64,000 bases of DNA from Bdellovibrio sp. BCCA (GCF_037996825.1 NZ_JBBNAC010000001.1:3472001-3536000); one strand, 5' to 3'; shown: positions 18,191 through 28,389, counted from the stretch's first letter. Notes: generated by a model not told the origin, from the sequence alone. A program made the numbers and translations.

Positions 18191-18778
18191 TTGAAATACG
18201 CACTCTGGATCGTTGTATCACTCATTCTTCATCTCGCTCTTGGCAGCTACCTTTGGTTTTGTGGTCATGAGAATCCACATTCTTTTCACGAAGAAATTCT
18301 AGATCTCACTTTGGCGACTTCAGCCGCACAAACAAACGCTGTCGCTCCTGTGATGACGCCTTCAGTGGTGAAAAAAACTTCGGTCTCAGGTCCTCCAAGC
18401 TTTGAAGGAAAAAATATTTCAGAAACAACAGCCCAGGAAAGTCCTGCAGAAGGAGCAAATTCTTCTGAGAGCGCTGAATCCACACCTGTGGGCTGGGGTG
18501 AAGTCACACGTTTCCCAAAAGTGGCGAAAGAAGTAAAAGCCACCTACCCTGCCGAAGCAAAAAAAGCCGGAGTAGACGGTGCTGTTGTTTTGGATGTTTT
18601 GATTGATCGCTCCGGCAAAGTCCGAGACGTCAATGTCATCAGCGGTCCTGGCTTTGGATTGAATGAATCTGCGATTGAAGCCTTAAAGCAATTCGAATTT
18701 CAACCTGCGCAAAAAGGATCTGAATCTGTTGCAGTTAAGATTCGTTATACCTACCGATTTAAATTAGATGTGAATTAA
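18191..18778 (+). CDS. tonB: TonB energy-transducing protein
   Basis: The protein has one N-terminal membrane helix, a periplasmic Ser/Thr/Ala/Glu-rich spacer (instead of the Pro-rich spacer of E. coli), and a C-terminal TonB domain (residues about 110-195; YPAEAKKAGVDGAVVLDVLIDRSGKV, quoted here as YPAEAKKAG...VLIDRSGKV). The helix contains SLILH, matching the conserved Ser-x3-His pair that couples TonB to ExbB/ExbD. The start is uncertain: TTG at 18191 has GGGAAG 11 bases upstream and gives a typical short cytoplasmic tail, while an in-frame TTG at 18170 would add seven residues. No exbBD genes lie in this window. The receptor gene follows by 16 bases, so they form an uptake unit. Confidence 0.9.
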   Translation: MKYALWIVVSLILHLALGSYLWFCGHENPHSFHEEILDLTLATSAAQTNAVAPVMTPSVVKKTSVSGPPSFEGKNISETTAQESPAEGANSSESAESTPVGWGEVTRFPKVAKEVKATYPAEAKKAGVDGAVVLDVLIDRSGKVRDVNVISGPGFGLNESAIEALKQFEFQPAQKGSESVAVKIRYTYRFKLDVN

Positions 18779-18794
18779 CTAAAGGGAACTCCTC

Positions 18795-20606
18795 GTGAAA
18801 CAAGTTTATTTATTGCTTTCCTTATTGATCAGCGCTCCAGCGTGGGCTCAAGAAACTCCGCCTTCTTTTGAAACTGTGGTGGAAGATGTTGTCTTTAATA
18901 CTTCAAGTCGTATCGTGATTGATGAAAAGACGATTAAAGATTCTCGTGCTCCTAATATTACGTCTCTTCTGGCAAGCCAAGCCAATGTCACCGTGACCAA
19001 TACACCGTTTCAACCGAACTCCATCTACATCCGTGGTGGAGACTCAAGCCACTTGTTGATTTTAGTCGACGGTGTTCCTTTTTACGATGCTTCAACAATT
19101 CAAAGAACGTTCAATCTTAATTCATTGGACGTCAAATCCGTTCGACGCATTGAAATTATTAAAGGCAGCCAGACCGTTCTTTACGGTGGTCAGGCTTTAA
19201 GTGGTGTTATTAAAATTGAAACCATTCCTCAAGAACTTAAAGAAAGAAGCGGAATCCAAGGAGAGCTTGGCACTCAGAATGCCCGCGATATTTCTGCAAC
19301 TCACACCGAAATGCTCACGTATGACAGTGGGATGATTATTCGCGGTCACGGTTCCTGGAAAGACGCGGAGTCTCCGGTTCTGGATTCATCCCGAACTTAT
19401 TCTCGCAACAACTGGAATGCGGAAGGTGCTTACGCTTGGAAGGGCGCCGTTGAAGGACATCTTAAGGCTAACTACATTCAGGAACTCAACTATTCCGCAA
19501 CTTCCGGAATGAGTTATCAAATCGTCGATACTTCAAATTTTGAACAATACGCGCGACAGCTAGGTGTGTCTTCAAATTTGAAGTTCAATAATTTTATTTG
19601 GTCTCCTCGTTTAACGTTGAGTGCGCAAAACAGTCTTCGAACTTTCAATCAGCCAGTGACTCCAGAAAATCCGATGCTCACAGATCAAGACTATGGAGCC
19701 AACCTGCGCACCGTGCGTTTGGATCTAACGCCGGTTAAAACTGATAAGCTGACTCTGACGACCGGCTTAAGCTACATCTTTGAAGATTTCGTTTATCGCG
19801 ATACAGGTTCAGAAAAGTCGAATTCTTTTGCGGAACAACGTGGTGTTTTTGCCAAAGCAGATTACCAATTAACTCCTCACTTTGCCATCTCTGCTGGTGG
19901 ACGTGTCGAGAACTGGGCGGATCAAGATCCGGTGAGCACCTATCAATTGGGTTTAATTTTGTTTGAAAAAACAAAACTGGAAGTATCAACTGGATACAAA
20001 ATTCCCTCTTTGTTCCAGCTTTATTCCACTTATGGAAATCCGGATTTGAAAGAAGAAAGAGCGACTCAATACAGTCTTTCACAAGAAATTCAATTGAGCG
20101 AAAGACAACAGTTGTCGATCACACTTTTCACGTCACAGTTCTCTAACCTGATTGTAACTCAGGGAAGTTATCCGTCCTTGAAATATACAAACGTCAACAA
20201 ATCAGAAACTCGTGGCGCCGAAGTCGTCTACACACTTCGTCCGACAGAAACTTCGTCGCTTTTAATGACTTATGGTTATCAAGAACCACGTGATATCGAC
20301 AACGCTCGTTGGTTGATCCGCCGTCCTCTGGTCAACGGCAGCATTAAATATATTCAAACTTGGGGCCCACAAACCGGTAGTTTGGAAGTTGTCGGCGCAG
20401 GTGAAAGACTGGATCGCAATGGCAATACAACTCTCACAACTCTTCCAGGTTACGCGATTGCCAATGCTTCTTATTCTTATGAACTGGGAAATGGTCTTAC
20501 GGCCTACACTCGTCTGAACAACCTTTTAGATTATCGCTATCAGGAAACTTATTCCTTCTACACGGAAGGATTCTCAGGCGTTATCGGTGGTGAGTACTGG
20601 TTTTAA
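18795..20606 (+). CDS. TonB-dependent outer-membrane receptor (BtuB-like)
   Basis: The 603-residue protein has a signal peptide (residues 1-19, ending AWAQ), a plug domain (about 35-150, with IYIRGGDSSHLLILVDGVP and IEIIKGSQTVLYGG split around it), and a barrel ending in an aromatic residue (GGEYWF). The length and the plug pattern are closest to vitamin B12 receptors such as BtuB, though the ligand is inference. Preceded by tonB in the same transcript. There is no recognisable cobalamin riboswitch upstream. Its last 26 bases overlap the convergent histidine kinase gene. GGGAACTCC lies before the start GTG/ATG region at 18795. Confidence 0.9.
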   Translation: MKQVYLLLSLLISAPAWAQETPPSFETVVEDVVFNTSSRIVIDEKTIKDSRAPNITSLLASQANVTVTNTPFQPNSIYIRGGDSSHLLILVDGVPFYDASTIQRTFNLNSLDVKSVRRIEIIKGSQTVLYGGQALSGVIKIETIPQELKERSGIQGELGTQNARDISATHTEMLTYDSGMIIRGHGSWKDAESPVLDSSRTYSRNNWNAEGAYAWKGAVEGHLKANYIQELNYSATSGMSYQIVDTSNFEQYARQLGVSSNLKFNNFIWSPRLTLSAQNSLRTFNQPVTPENPMLTDQDYGANLRTVRLDLTPVKTDKLTLTTGLSYIFEDFVYRDTGSEKSNSFAEQRGVFAKADYQLTPHFAISAGGRVENWADQDPVSTYQLGLILFEKTKLEVSTGYKIPSLFQLYSTYGNPDLKEERATQYSLSQEIQLSERQQLSITLFTSQFSNLIVTQGSYPSLKYTNVNKSETRGAEVVYTLRPTETSSLLMTYGYQEPRDIDNARWLIRRPLVNGSIKYIQTWGPQTGSLEVVGAGERLDRNGNTTLTTLPGYAIANASYSYELGNGLTAYTRLNNLLDYRYQETYSFYTEGFSGVIGGEYWF

Positions 20607-23112
20607 TTAAAATTTCTCTTAAAGCCTCTCGCGAGAGGGGCTTTTGCAAATACCCGTCAAATCCCGCAGCCAGACATTTTTCTTCATCTCCTTTCATCGC
20701 ATGCGCAGTGAGCGCCACAACGAAACCTTTGTAATTCTTTTTCTTCAATTCATCGAGAGCCTGAAAACCATCCATTTGCGGCATTTGAATATCCATCAAG
20801 ATCAAGTCGTATGGTTTATTAAGAGCTTTCTCGACAGCTTCTATTCCATTTTGTGCCATATCGATGGCTTTTTCTTCGACTCCAAGTTTCTGCAAATAAC
20901 GGCGAAACAAGTCGCGGTTGTCAGAGGCATCATCCACAATCAAAACACTGCTAATAAGCTTAAAGTTGTCGCGTTCATGATTCTCAACATGGGTCGACAA
21001 ATCCTGTCCGTGATCCGCTTTTTGATAAGCCACGGAAATTAAAAAACTACTCCCCTTTCCTGCAGAGCTTCTATCCAGAATCACATCGCCACCTAATAGG
21101 CGCGCAAGTTTACGAGAAAGAAAAAGTCCTAATCCCGTGCCGCCAAACCTTCGCGTTGTAGAGCTATCCGCCTGAACAAAAGGTTGAAATAAATTGCTTC
21201 TTTGTTCCGGAGAAATCCCAATCCCTGTATCCGTCACTCTGAATTGCAAATTCTTTTTACAGCGGGCCTCTAATTCGACATATCCTTCGTCAGTAAATTT
21301 AATCGCATTACCGATCACATTAATGAGAATCTGACGAAGACGCGTCGGATCCGACACAATAAATTCCGGAAGATTTTCATATTTTACCTTTAGCTCAATC
21401 CCTTTTTCTTCGGCACGTCCTTTTAACAGATGCACAATATCGTCAAGCAACGCAGGTAAAGAAAATGGAATTTGTTCAATCTGAATTCTTTCAGACTCCA
21501 CCTTAGAAATATCCAAAATTTCATCAACGATTCGCAGAAGCTGTTGACCATTTCGCAGAATAGTTTCGATCATGTCCCTTTGTTCTTCGTTTAGAGACTC
21601 ATCTTCCTTCAGCATTTCGGTAAATCCCAACATCGCACCCAGCGGCGTACGAATTTCATGGCTTACGTTAGCTAGAAAAGCACTTTTCGCCCTGTTGGCT
21701 TCTTGAGCTTTATAAAACAGTCTTGAATTTTCGATAGCTATGGCCAACCGACTGGAAATCTCATCGGCTATGGACAAATCCATTTCATTGAATTCTTCTT
21801 GTTTTAACAAAAATGTGACGAAACCAAACGGCCTTTGATCGCGGATTTTAATCGGTGTCACGATCATGGAACTTATAAAGACCGGCCTATCTTCCGCATA
21901 AGCATCCGCACTAAAACTTTCTGCGAGATGCAAATCCATATCGACTCTTTGATAAAGCTCGGACTGCCCCGAACGCAAAACTTGCGCGGCTCCGAAAGCG
22001 GCATCCCAACGCAGAGGATGGCGTTTCCGCCAAGCCCTGATATATTCCTCATCAAACTTGTCATGGGATGAGATTTCTGTAATCGCGATATCATAGCCCT
22101 CGTCATCTAAAAGATCGACGACACAGATGTCCGCCAGAAAATTGACCACTTCTTCGGTAAAACTTTTTAAGACACGTTCTTGATCGAAGGATTCCGCAAG
22201 GACATAACTGAGTTCAGATAAAAATCCCATTTGTTTGGCGCGAGCTTCTGCCGCTTCGCGGGCCAGTTGCTCTTCCAGCAGAGCCATCTTTTGTTTTTCT
22301 GACTCTTTTCTTTCAGTGATGTCTTCAGAAACGCAAAGAAGATATTCAGGTTTTCCTTTTTTATTAAAGATCGGAATTTTTTTTGTATGCAAATATCGCA
22401 AGCCCTGTGCTGTTTGAATCGGCTCTTCGGGAATATCCACAACACGTGACTGTTCAACGACGTATCGTTCATTTTCTATAGATGCATCGGCCTGTTCCTT
22501 TGGAAATAGATCGTAATCGGTTTTGCCGATCATTTGGGCGCGGGGAACGCCAATTAATTTTTCTCCTGCCTTGTTGAAACGAACGAAGCGAAAATCTTGG
22601 GCGTCTTTAACAAAAACCATCGTCGGCATGTTTTCAAAAATAGCTTCAAAAAAGGCTTGGGATTGCTGAAGTTCTTGTGTGCGCAGTGAAACACGCTCTT
22701 CCAGAAGGAGATTGGCTTGCTCCAGTTCTCGTTCGATTTTTTTTCGAGCCGAAATATCCAAAACAAGTGCGATCACCGTGCCGTCTTTAAACATAGTCAA
22801 GGAAACCAAAGCTGGAACGCGATGACCGTCTTTATGAACGTATTCTTTTTCAAAACCGGCGATGGTTTTATTTCTTAGAAGTTGATCAATATAACCCTTG
22901 CTCGTCTCAACATCTTCTGGCGCCGTGAGTTTGATCCAATTCAGCTCATGACGTTCAAGATCACGACGAGTGTAACCCAACATTTTTAAAACATAATCGT
23001 TCGCATCCAGAATTGAACCATTCATGGTGCTTGCGATAATACCAATCATGTCGGAATCAAAGATGGTTTTATATCTTTGATCCTGCTGATACCTTTCCCG
23101 GGAAGGTTCCAT
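20581..23112 (-). CDS. Hybrid sensor histidine kinase (PAS-PAS-GAF-HisKA-HATPase-REC)
   Basis: This 843-residue cytosolic kinase has no membrane segments. Two PAS domains (about residues 10-125 and 150-275) precede a GAF domain (about 305-455). The HisKA box NVSHEIRTPLG carries His485. The HATPase motifs DTGIGIS and FGGTGLGL follow. A C-terminal receiver (about 720-843) carries Asp774 in MDIQMPQMDG. It should sense an internal or redox signal and pass phosphate through its own receiver to an unlinked Hpt or regulator. GGGAGGAGTG precedes the ATG. It is a single-gene transcript whose 3' end overlaps the TonB receptor gene by 26 bases. Confidence 0.95.
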   Translation of the reverse strand: MEPSRERYQQDQRYKTIFDSDMIGIIASTMNGSILDANDYVLKMLGYTRRDLERHELNWIKLTAPEDVETSKGYIDQLLRNKTIAGFEKEYVHKDGHRVPALVSLTMFKDGTVIALVLDISARKKIERELEQANLLLEERVSLRTQELQQSQAFFEAIFENMPTMVFVKDAQDFRFVRFNKAGEKLIGVPRAQMIGKTDYDLFPKEQADASIENERYVVEQSRVVDIPEEPIQTAQGLRYLHTKKIPIFNKKGKPEYLLCVSEDITERKESEKQKMALLEEQLAREAAEARAKQMGFLSELSYVLAESFDQERVLKSFTEEVVNFLADICVVDLLDDEGYDIAITEISSHDKFDEEYIRAWRKRHPLRWDAAFGAAQVLRSGQSELYQRVDMDLHLAESFSADAYAEDRPVFISSMIVTPIKIRDQRPFGFVTFLLKQEEFNEMDLSIADEISSRLAIAIENSRLFYKAQEANRAKSAFLANVSHEIRTPLGAMLGFTEMLKEDESLNEEQRDMIETILRNGQQLLRIVDEILDISKVESERIQIEQIPFSLPALLDDIVHLLKGRAEEKGIELKVKYENLPEFIVSDPTRLRQILINVIGNAIKFTDEGYVELEARCKKNLQFRVTDTGIGISPEQRSNLFQPFVQADSSTTRRFGGTGLGLFLSRKLARLLGGDVILDRSSAGKGSSFLISVAYQKADHGQDLSTHVENHERDNFKLISSVLIVDDASDNRDLFRRYLQKLGVEEKAIDMAQNGIEAVEKALNKPYDLILMDIQMPQMDGFQALDELKKKNYKGFVVALTAHAMKGDEEKCLAAGFDGYLQKPLSREALREILIKTSTHHR

Positions 23113-23195
23113 TTACACTCCTCCCAAACTCTCAACCTACGCTTCCAAGAAAATCCTTTCAATGGATTCCTCAGAGGACTGAGAGCCGACAAGAA

Positions 23196-24134
23196 TTATG
23201 GCTTTGTGACTTTTCCGAGAGGTTTTAATTTTCCGACTTTGCCGACTTTAGACGGCAAGGCATGTTGAATTTTTTCTGTCATCCACGGATCGATTGCCAA
23301 GAGTCTGTCCAGGTTCAAACCTGTTTTTACTCCCATGCCGTGGAACATATATACAACGTCTTCTGTGGCGACGTTGCCTGTCGCGCCCGGAGCATAAGGG
23401 CATCCGCCTAAGCCGCCAAGACTTGTATCGAACACCGTCACACCCATTTTGTAGGCGGCAAGAATATTCGCAAGAGCTTGCCCGCGAGTATCGTGAAAGT
23501 GACCTGCTAATTTTTTTACTGGAATTACTTTTTTAAGTTTTTTGAAAAGAGATTCCACTTGGCCCACATCTGCGACACCAATCGTATCACCGATCGAGAT
23601 TTCATAGACGCCAAGCTTATGCATTCTTTTAGCAATTTTGATCACGCGTGCTTCAGGAACTTTTCCTTCAAACGGGCAACCAAAACATGTTGAAAGATAA
23701 CCGCGCACTTTGATTTTATGCTTTTTCGCCAAAGCCATCACAGGTTCGAAGCGCTTAAAGCTTTCATCAATCGTGCAGTTGATATTTTTTAATGAGAAAG
23801 ATTCCGAACAAGCCGCAAAGATCGCGACTTCTTTCACGCCACTTTTAATGGCGTCTTGCATACCGCGCTCATTGGGAACAAGAACGGAGAATTCCGTTTT
23901 TTTGGGAATTTGTCCTGCTTTGACGAGTGCAAAAGTTTTTTCCACCACTTCGGCCGTGCCCGCCATTTGCGGAACCCATTGCGGAGAAACAAACGCACCA
24001 ATTTCCACGCGTTTTGTTCCAGCTTCGATCAGTCGTTTTGCAAATTCCACGCGAGTGTCGGCATCCAAAACGGCTTTTTCGTTTTGAAGACCATCTCTTA
24101 ATCCCATTTCCACAATAACAACTGACTTTTTCAT
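23196..24134 (-). CDS. mvaB: Hydroxymethylglutaryl-CoA lyase
   Basis: HMG-CoA lyase cleaves HMG-CoA to acetoacetate and acetyl-CoA, the last step of leucine breakdown. The 312-residue TIM-barrel protein has the catalytic start EMGLRDGLQNE, the metal ligands in GHFHDTRGQAL, and the signature GGLGGCPYAPGATGN with the active-site Cys. It is the last gene of the leucine operon, 5 bases after the biotin carrier gene. The C-terminus is Lys-rich (VGKVGKLKPLGKVTKP). Cytosolic. Confidence 0.95.
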   Translation of the reverse strand: MKKSVVIVEMGLRDGLQNEKAVLDADTRVEFAKRLIEAGTKRVEIGAFVSPQWVPQMAGTAEVVEKTFALVKAGQIPKKTEFSVLVPNERGMQDAIKSGVKEVAIFAACSESFSLKNINCTIDESFKRFEPVMALAKKHKIKVRGYLSTCFGCPFEGKVPEARVIKIAKRMHKLGVYEISIGDTIGVADVGQVESLFKKLKKVIPVKKLAGHFHDTRGQALANILAAYKMGVTVFDTSLGGLGGCPYAPGATGNVATEDVVYMFHGMGVKTGLNLDRLLAIDPWMTEKIQHALPSKVGKVGKLKPLGKVTKP

Positions 24135-24139
24135 AGCGC

Positions 24140-24520
24140 CTATTTATCGGTTTTTGGCTTAATTCTCACAAGGACTTTTCCAAGAGCTACTTGCTCGCCC
24201 ACTGTGCAATTCACGCTGTCGATCGTTCCTGCGATCTCAGCCTTTAAAGTATACTCCATTTTCATCGCTTCCATCACTAGAACCGCTTGTCCTGCTTGAA
24301 CAGCAGAACCTGGAGTTAAAAGAATCTTTGTCACTTTACCTGGCATTGGTGCCATGACTTGATCCGAAGATCCACCGGCACCGGCTTTTTTGCGAGACTT
24401 TCGTCCAGAGCCTGCATCCAGAGTAAAAACACGTCCATTGTGGTGCACCCACAAAGTGCCTTTGATCAATTGAGCATGAGCTTTGTGATCAACGCCGTCG
24501 ATACGTACTGTTACTTCCAT
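24140..24520 (-). CDS. Separate biotin carrier subunit of methylcrotonyl-CoA carboxylase
   Basis: The 126-residue protein carries the biotinyl domain at residues about 55-123, with the biotinylation motif EAMKMEY (Lys in AMKM) and MAPMPGKVTKILL as its first strand. The first 50 residues (TLWVHHNGRVFTLD) look like the end of the BT (biotin carboxylase-carboxyltransferase bridging) domain normally found inside the fused alpha chain. It begins one base after the stop of the biotin carboxylase gene, in the next frame. GGAGAGG lies about 8 bases before its ATG, so it can be translated on its own. Confidence 0.9.
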   Translation of the reverse strand: MEVTVRIDGVDHKAHAQLIKGTLWVHHNGRVFTLDAGSGRKSRKKAGAGGSSDQVMAPMPGKVTKILLTPGSAVQAGQAVLVMEAMKMEYTLKAEIAGTIDSVNCTVGEQVALGKVLVRIKPKTDK

Positions 24521-24521
24521 C

Positions 24522-26000
24522 TTAGATACCTCTCCAGTAAGAAGCCCATGGAGACGACGTCGCAGTCACTACAGTTTCTCCACCACCACGAAGTTGCAAC
24601 AAAGCTCCCTCCGCGACTTTTTTATCGATTTCTGAAAGTGCCGGTTCTTTGATCGGCTCGCTGAAATGAGTTTCAATAAATCGTGTCGTCATTGTGCCCA
24701 TCACGAATTCTTTGTGTGAAAGGATCTCAATCAAATACGGAATATTCGTGTGCACTCCAAAAACCACAGAATCTTTTAAAACGCGGATCATTTTTTGAAT
24801 TGCGCGAGGACGAGATTCATCCCAGACAATCACTTTCGCAATCATCGGATCATAATAAGGAGTGATTGTGTCGCCCGCTTCAAAACCATATTCATAACGG
24901 CGACGAGGCCCTTCAGGCCATTGAACTTCACCCAAAAGACCTGTTGAAGGCACGCCGCCCAAGTACGGATTTTCCGCATAGATACGGCACTCAATCGAAT
25001 GCCCTTTTGGAACGCGGATTTGTTTTGGATCGTGGACGTATTCACCTTGTGCTGTGAGGATTTGCATTTTTACTAAATCCACACCCAACACTTCTTCAGT
25101 CACGGGATGTTCAACTTGCAAACGCGTGTTCACCTCAAGAAGATAGAATTCTCCATCTTGCAAAAGGAATTCAACAGTTCCCGCCCCTTTGTATTTTCCA
25201 AGAGTGGCAATGGCGCAAGCCGCTTCACCCATGCGACGGCGAAGGTCATCCGTCAATGACGGAGAAGTCGCTTCTTCAATAATTTTTTGATGACGACGTT
25301 GCACTGAGCATTCACGATCAAAGAAATGAACGACATTGCCTGTGCTATCTCCGAAAACTTGGAACTCGATGTGTTTTGCTCGATCCAAATACTTCTCTAA
25401 AAAAACTTTCGGAGAACCAAACGCTGACTGAGCTTCGCGTTGAGCGGATTCAATCAACTCCCCTGCTTCTGCAGAAGATTTAATAAGCTTCATCCCGCGA
25501 CCACCGCCACCGGCAGCAGCTTTCACGATCACCGGATATCCGATTTTTTCAGCTTGCGTGATCAAGTGCGCGACATCTTGATTTTCACCTTGATAGCCCG
25601 GCACCAAAGGAAGGCCTGCTTGTTTTGCCAACTCTTTACAGTGAACCTTGTCACCTAAAGAACGAATGGACGCTGGAGAGGGACCGATAAATGTTAATCC
25701 CACTTTACCAACGGCTTCCGCGAAATCAGCATTTTCAGATAAGAAACCAAAGCCTGGGTGAATCGCTTGTGCTCCACCAGCCAAAGCTCCGTTGATATTG
25801 GCTTCGATATTCAAATAACTTTCTGCTGTGGGTGCAGGACCAATGCAAACTGTTTTTGTCGCCATTCTATAAGCGCGAGTATCAATGTCGGCTTCAGAAT
25901 GTAAAAGAACTGTTTCAATGCCTAACTCTTCACAGGCTTTGATAATACGAACGGCCACTTCACCACGATTAGCGATGGCGATACGAGAGAACTTACCCAT
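24522..26000 (-). CDS. Biotin carboxylase subunit of methylcrotonyl-CoA carboxylase
   Basis: The 492-residue ATP-grasp enzyme carboxylates biotin. Motifs include IANRGEVAVRI near the start, the Gly-rich loop AAAGGGGRGMK, FDRECSVQRRHQK, and EVNTRLQVEHPVTE. Typical fused alpha chains are around 650 residues; here the BT and biotin domains are split off into the next gene. The last residues (SPWASYWRGI) fall within what would be the BT domain. Start: ATG 26000, which overlaps the previous stop (TAATG) and has GGAG 10 bases upstream. The context assigns it to leucine catabolism rather than fatty-acid synthesis. Confidence 0.93.
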   Translation of the reverse strand: MGKFSRIAIANRGEVAVRIIKACEELGIETVLLHSEADIDTRAYRMATKTVCIGPAPTAESYLNIEANINGALAGGAQAIHPGFGFLSENADFAEAVGKVGLTFIGPSPASIRSLGDKVHCKELAKQAGLPLVPGYQGENQDVAHLITQAEKIGYPVIVKAAAGGGGRGMKLIKSSAEAGELIESAQREAQSAFGSPKVFLEKYLDRAKHIEFQVFGDSTGNVVHFFDRECSVQRRHQKIIEEATSPSLTDDLRRRMGEAACAIATLGKYKGAGTVEFLLQDGEFYLLEVNTRLQVEHPVTEEVLGVDLVKMQILTAQGEYVHDPKQIRVPKGHSIECRIYAENPYLGGVPSTGLLGEVQWPEGPRRRYEYGFEAGDTITPYYDPMIAKVIVWDESRPRAIQKMIRVLKDSVVFGVHTNIPYLIEILSHKEFVMGTMTTRFIETHFSEPIKEPALSEIDKKVAEGALLQLRGGGETVVTATSSPWASYWRGI

Positions 26001-26779
26001 TATTGAGGTCTCCAACTAGGTTCACGTTTTTCTAAGAAAGATTTAAGACCTTCTTGTCCTTCGATACTGGCGCGACGTTCAGCAATCAAGATTGTTGTGT
26101 TATCGCGTTGCTGACTCCAAGTCATAAACGGCAAATCATTTAAAAGTTTTTTTGTTTCACGAACGGCTTCAGGTCCGCATTGCAAATAGTTATGCAAAAC
26201 TTTTTGCACCGACGTGTGACCTTCACCAGCCGGAACAACTTCACTAACAAGTCCCGCTTGTTGAGCGATGTGGGGATTGAAAACCACGCCTGAAAGCATG
26301 AGCGGACGAACTTTTCCTGCAACGGCTTTACGATTAACAAAAGAACTAATCACAGCTGGCGCAATTCCCAACTTCACTTCGCTAAAGCAGAACTGTGTGC
26401 CCTCTTCCGCGATCACTTCATCACAGATCGCAAGCAAACCCAAAGCTCCACCGAAAGCAGCGCCATGAATTTGTCCGATGATAGGCAACATGCAGTTTGC
26501 CATCGTTTCAAACATATTAAAAAGTTTTAGAGAGTCCTCGCGGTTTTGTTCAAAAGAGAAGTTCACCATCTCCTTCATCCAATTCAAATCCGCTCCTGCG
26601 CAGAACGCTTTTCCTTCGCCTTGCAAGACAATAGCGCGCAAATCTTTGCGGCCATTGAGATCGCGGAACGTTTTAGTTAACTCCTCGATCATTTCAGGAT
26701 TAAAAGCGTTTCTCACTTCGGGCCTATTGAGTTTTACATAGGCCACTTGATTCATCTCTGCTACGACAACAAATGACAT
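26000..26779 (-). CDS. Methylglutaconyl-CoA hydratase (crotonase family)
   Basis: This 259-residue crotonase should hydrate 3-methylglutaconyl-CoA to HMG-CoA. The oxyanion-hole segments KAFCAGADLNWM and GQIHGAAFGGALGLLAICD are present, followed by FSEVKLGIAPAVIS. Position between the two carboxylase subunit genes and upstream of HMG-CoA lyase supports the leucine-pathway role over a general enoyl-CoA hydratase. Its stop overlaps the biotin carboxylase start (TAATG). AGGATG precedes its own ATG. Confidence 0.92.
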   Translation of the reverse strand: MSFVVVAEMNQVAYVKLNRPEVRNAFNPEMIEELTKTFRDLNGRKDLRAIVLQGEGKAFCAGADLNWMKEMVNFSFEQNREDSLKLFNMFETMANCMLPIIGQIHGAAFGGALGLLAICDEVIAEEGTQFCFSEVKLGIAPAVISSFVNRKAVAGKVRPLMLSGVVFNPHIAQQAGLVSEVVPAGEGHTSVQKVLHNYLQCGPEAVRETKKLLNDLPFMTWSQQRDNTTILIAERRASIEGQEGLKSFLEKREPSWRPQ

Positions 26780-26781
26780 AA

Positions 26782-28389
26782 CTACATCCTAAAGACGCCT
26801 TGAGCTTTATCACCCCAAGACTTGTTAAGACTTGCCGAAATTCCCAGCGCCAACACACGACGTGTGTCTGCCGGATCAATGATTCCGTCATCCCAAAGAC
26901 GAGCGGATGAATAATAAGCAGAACTTTCTTTCTCGTATTTTTCAAGAGTCGGACGTTTAAATTCCGCTTGTTCTTCAGCAGTCATCGTTTGTTTTTTTGC
27001 AGCCATTTGATCTAGCTTCACAGTGAGCAATACGTTCGCCGCTTGCTCTCCACCCATCACGCTGATCTTGGCATTCGGCCACATCCACAATTGACGTGGT
27101 TGGTACGCTCTTCCACACATGCCGTAGTTTCCTGCTCCGTAAGAGCCGCCGATTACGACAGTGAATTTCGGCACGTGAGCGTTGGAAACAGCCATCACCA
27201 TTTTAGCGCCGTGTTTTGCGATGCCTTCATTTTCGTATTTCTTACCGACCATGAAACCTGTGATGTTTTGCAGGAAAATCAAAGGCACTTCACGTTGTTC
27301 GCAAAGTTCAATAAAGTGCGCGGCTTTTTGCGCGCTCTCGCTGAACAACACGCCGTTGTTCGCAATGATTCCCACAGGCATTCCCCAGATGTGGGCAAAA
27401 CCAGTGACCAAAGTTTTTCCGTAAAGAGCTTTGAATTCGTGAAACTTAGAACCATCCACGATACGCGCAATTACTTCACGCACATCAAAGGGAACGCGGC
27501 TGTCTTTAGGAATGATGCCGTAAAGTTCTTTGGCATCAAACAGCGGCTCTTCAACCGGAGCCATTTTCATTTGCACGGCACGTTTGTGATTTAAGTGCGC
27601 CACAATCGAACGCGTGATTTCAATCGCGTGTTCATCGTCTTCGGCAAAGTGATCTGTCACGCCGCTCACTTCACAGTGAACTTGCGCGCCACCCAACTCT
27701 TGCGCATCCACGACTTCACCTGTCGCGGCTTTTACTAGAGGAGGTCCACCTAAAAAAATCGTTCCGTTTTCTTTAACGATAACGTTTTCATCACTCATCG
27801 CAGGAACGTAAGCACCACCCGCTGTGCACGAACCCATCACCACGGAAATTTGCGGGATATTCGCTGCTGACATACGAGCCTGGTTATAAAAAATTCTTCC
27901 GAAGTGATCGCGGTCCGGGAAAACGTCGGCTTGCATTGGCAAGAACGCGCCACCCGAGTCGACAAGATAAATACAAGGAAGACCGTTTTCAAAAGCGATC
28001 TCTTGCGCGCGTAAATGTTTTTTCACTGTCATTGGGAAATATGTTCCACCTTTGACAGTGGCATCGTTCGCCACGATCACGCACTCAGTTCCGTGAATCA
28101 CACCAATACCTGTGATCACACCTGCACCCGGTGCTTGGCCTTCATACATGTCCCACGCTGCAAGAGTAGAAAACTCCAAGAATGCAGTTCCACCATCAAC
28201 AAGAGCTTCGATACGCTCACGCGCAGTAAGTTTGCCGCGCGCTTTGTGTTTTTTCGTCGCGTCTTCTCCGCCACCTTGTTTAACGAGGTTCACTCTTTCG
28301 CGCCATTCATTCACGATGCCCATCATAGCATCGCGATTGGCTTTAAAATCCGCAGAGCTTGTATCTAAATGACTCTCTAAAATTTCCAT
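26782..28389 (-). CDS. Methylcrotonyl-CoA carboxylase carboxyltransferase (beta) subunit
   Basis: The 535-residue protein, a typical MCC-beta length, transfers CO2 from biotin to 3-methylcrotonyl-CoA. The N-terminal crotonase-like half has [16 protein letters not shown] and [19 protein letters not shown]; the C-terminal half has [19 protein letters not shown]. These motifs are specific to MCC-beta and separate it from propionyl- and acetyl-CoA carboxyltransferases. It is the first enzyme gene of the leucine operon. AAGGGAA precedes the ATG. A GC-rich hairpin (GCGGCC, CGA, GGCCGC at 28415-28429) lies between it and the upstream gene. Confidence 0.96.
   Translation of the reverse strand: MEILESHLDTSSADFKANRDAMMGIVNEWRERVNLVKQGGGEDATKKHKARGKLTARERIEALVDGGTAFLEFSTLAAWDMYEGQAPGAGVITGIGVIHGTECVIVANDATVKGGTYFPMTVKKHLRAQEIAFENGLPCIYLVDSGGAFLPMQADVFPDRDHFGRIFYNQARMSAANIPQISVVMGSCTAGGAYVPAMSDENVIVKENGTIFLGGPPLVKAATGEVVDAQELGGAQVHCEVSGVTDHFAEDDEHAIEITRSIVAHLNHKRAVQMKMAPVEEPLFDAKELYGIIPKDSRVPFDVREVIARIVDGSKFHEFKALYGKTLVTGFAHIWGMPVGIIANNGVLFSESAQKAAHFIELCEQREVPLIFLQNITGFMVGKKYENEGIAKHGAKMVMAVSNAHVPKFTVVIGGSYGAGNYGMCGRAYQPRQLWMWPNAKISVMGGEQAANVLLTVKLDQMAAKKQTMTAEEQAEFKRPTLEKYEKESSAYYSSARLWDDGIIDPADTRRVLALGISASLNKSWGDKAQGVFRM

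Noticed and set aside
27043-27594. 183-codon plus-strand reading frame
   Set aside because: It is fully antisense to the carboxyltransferase gene at 26782-28389, whose motifs are unmistakable. Codon use is unlike the neighbours and there is no Shine-Dalgarno.
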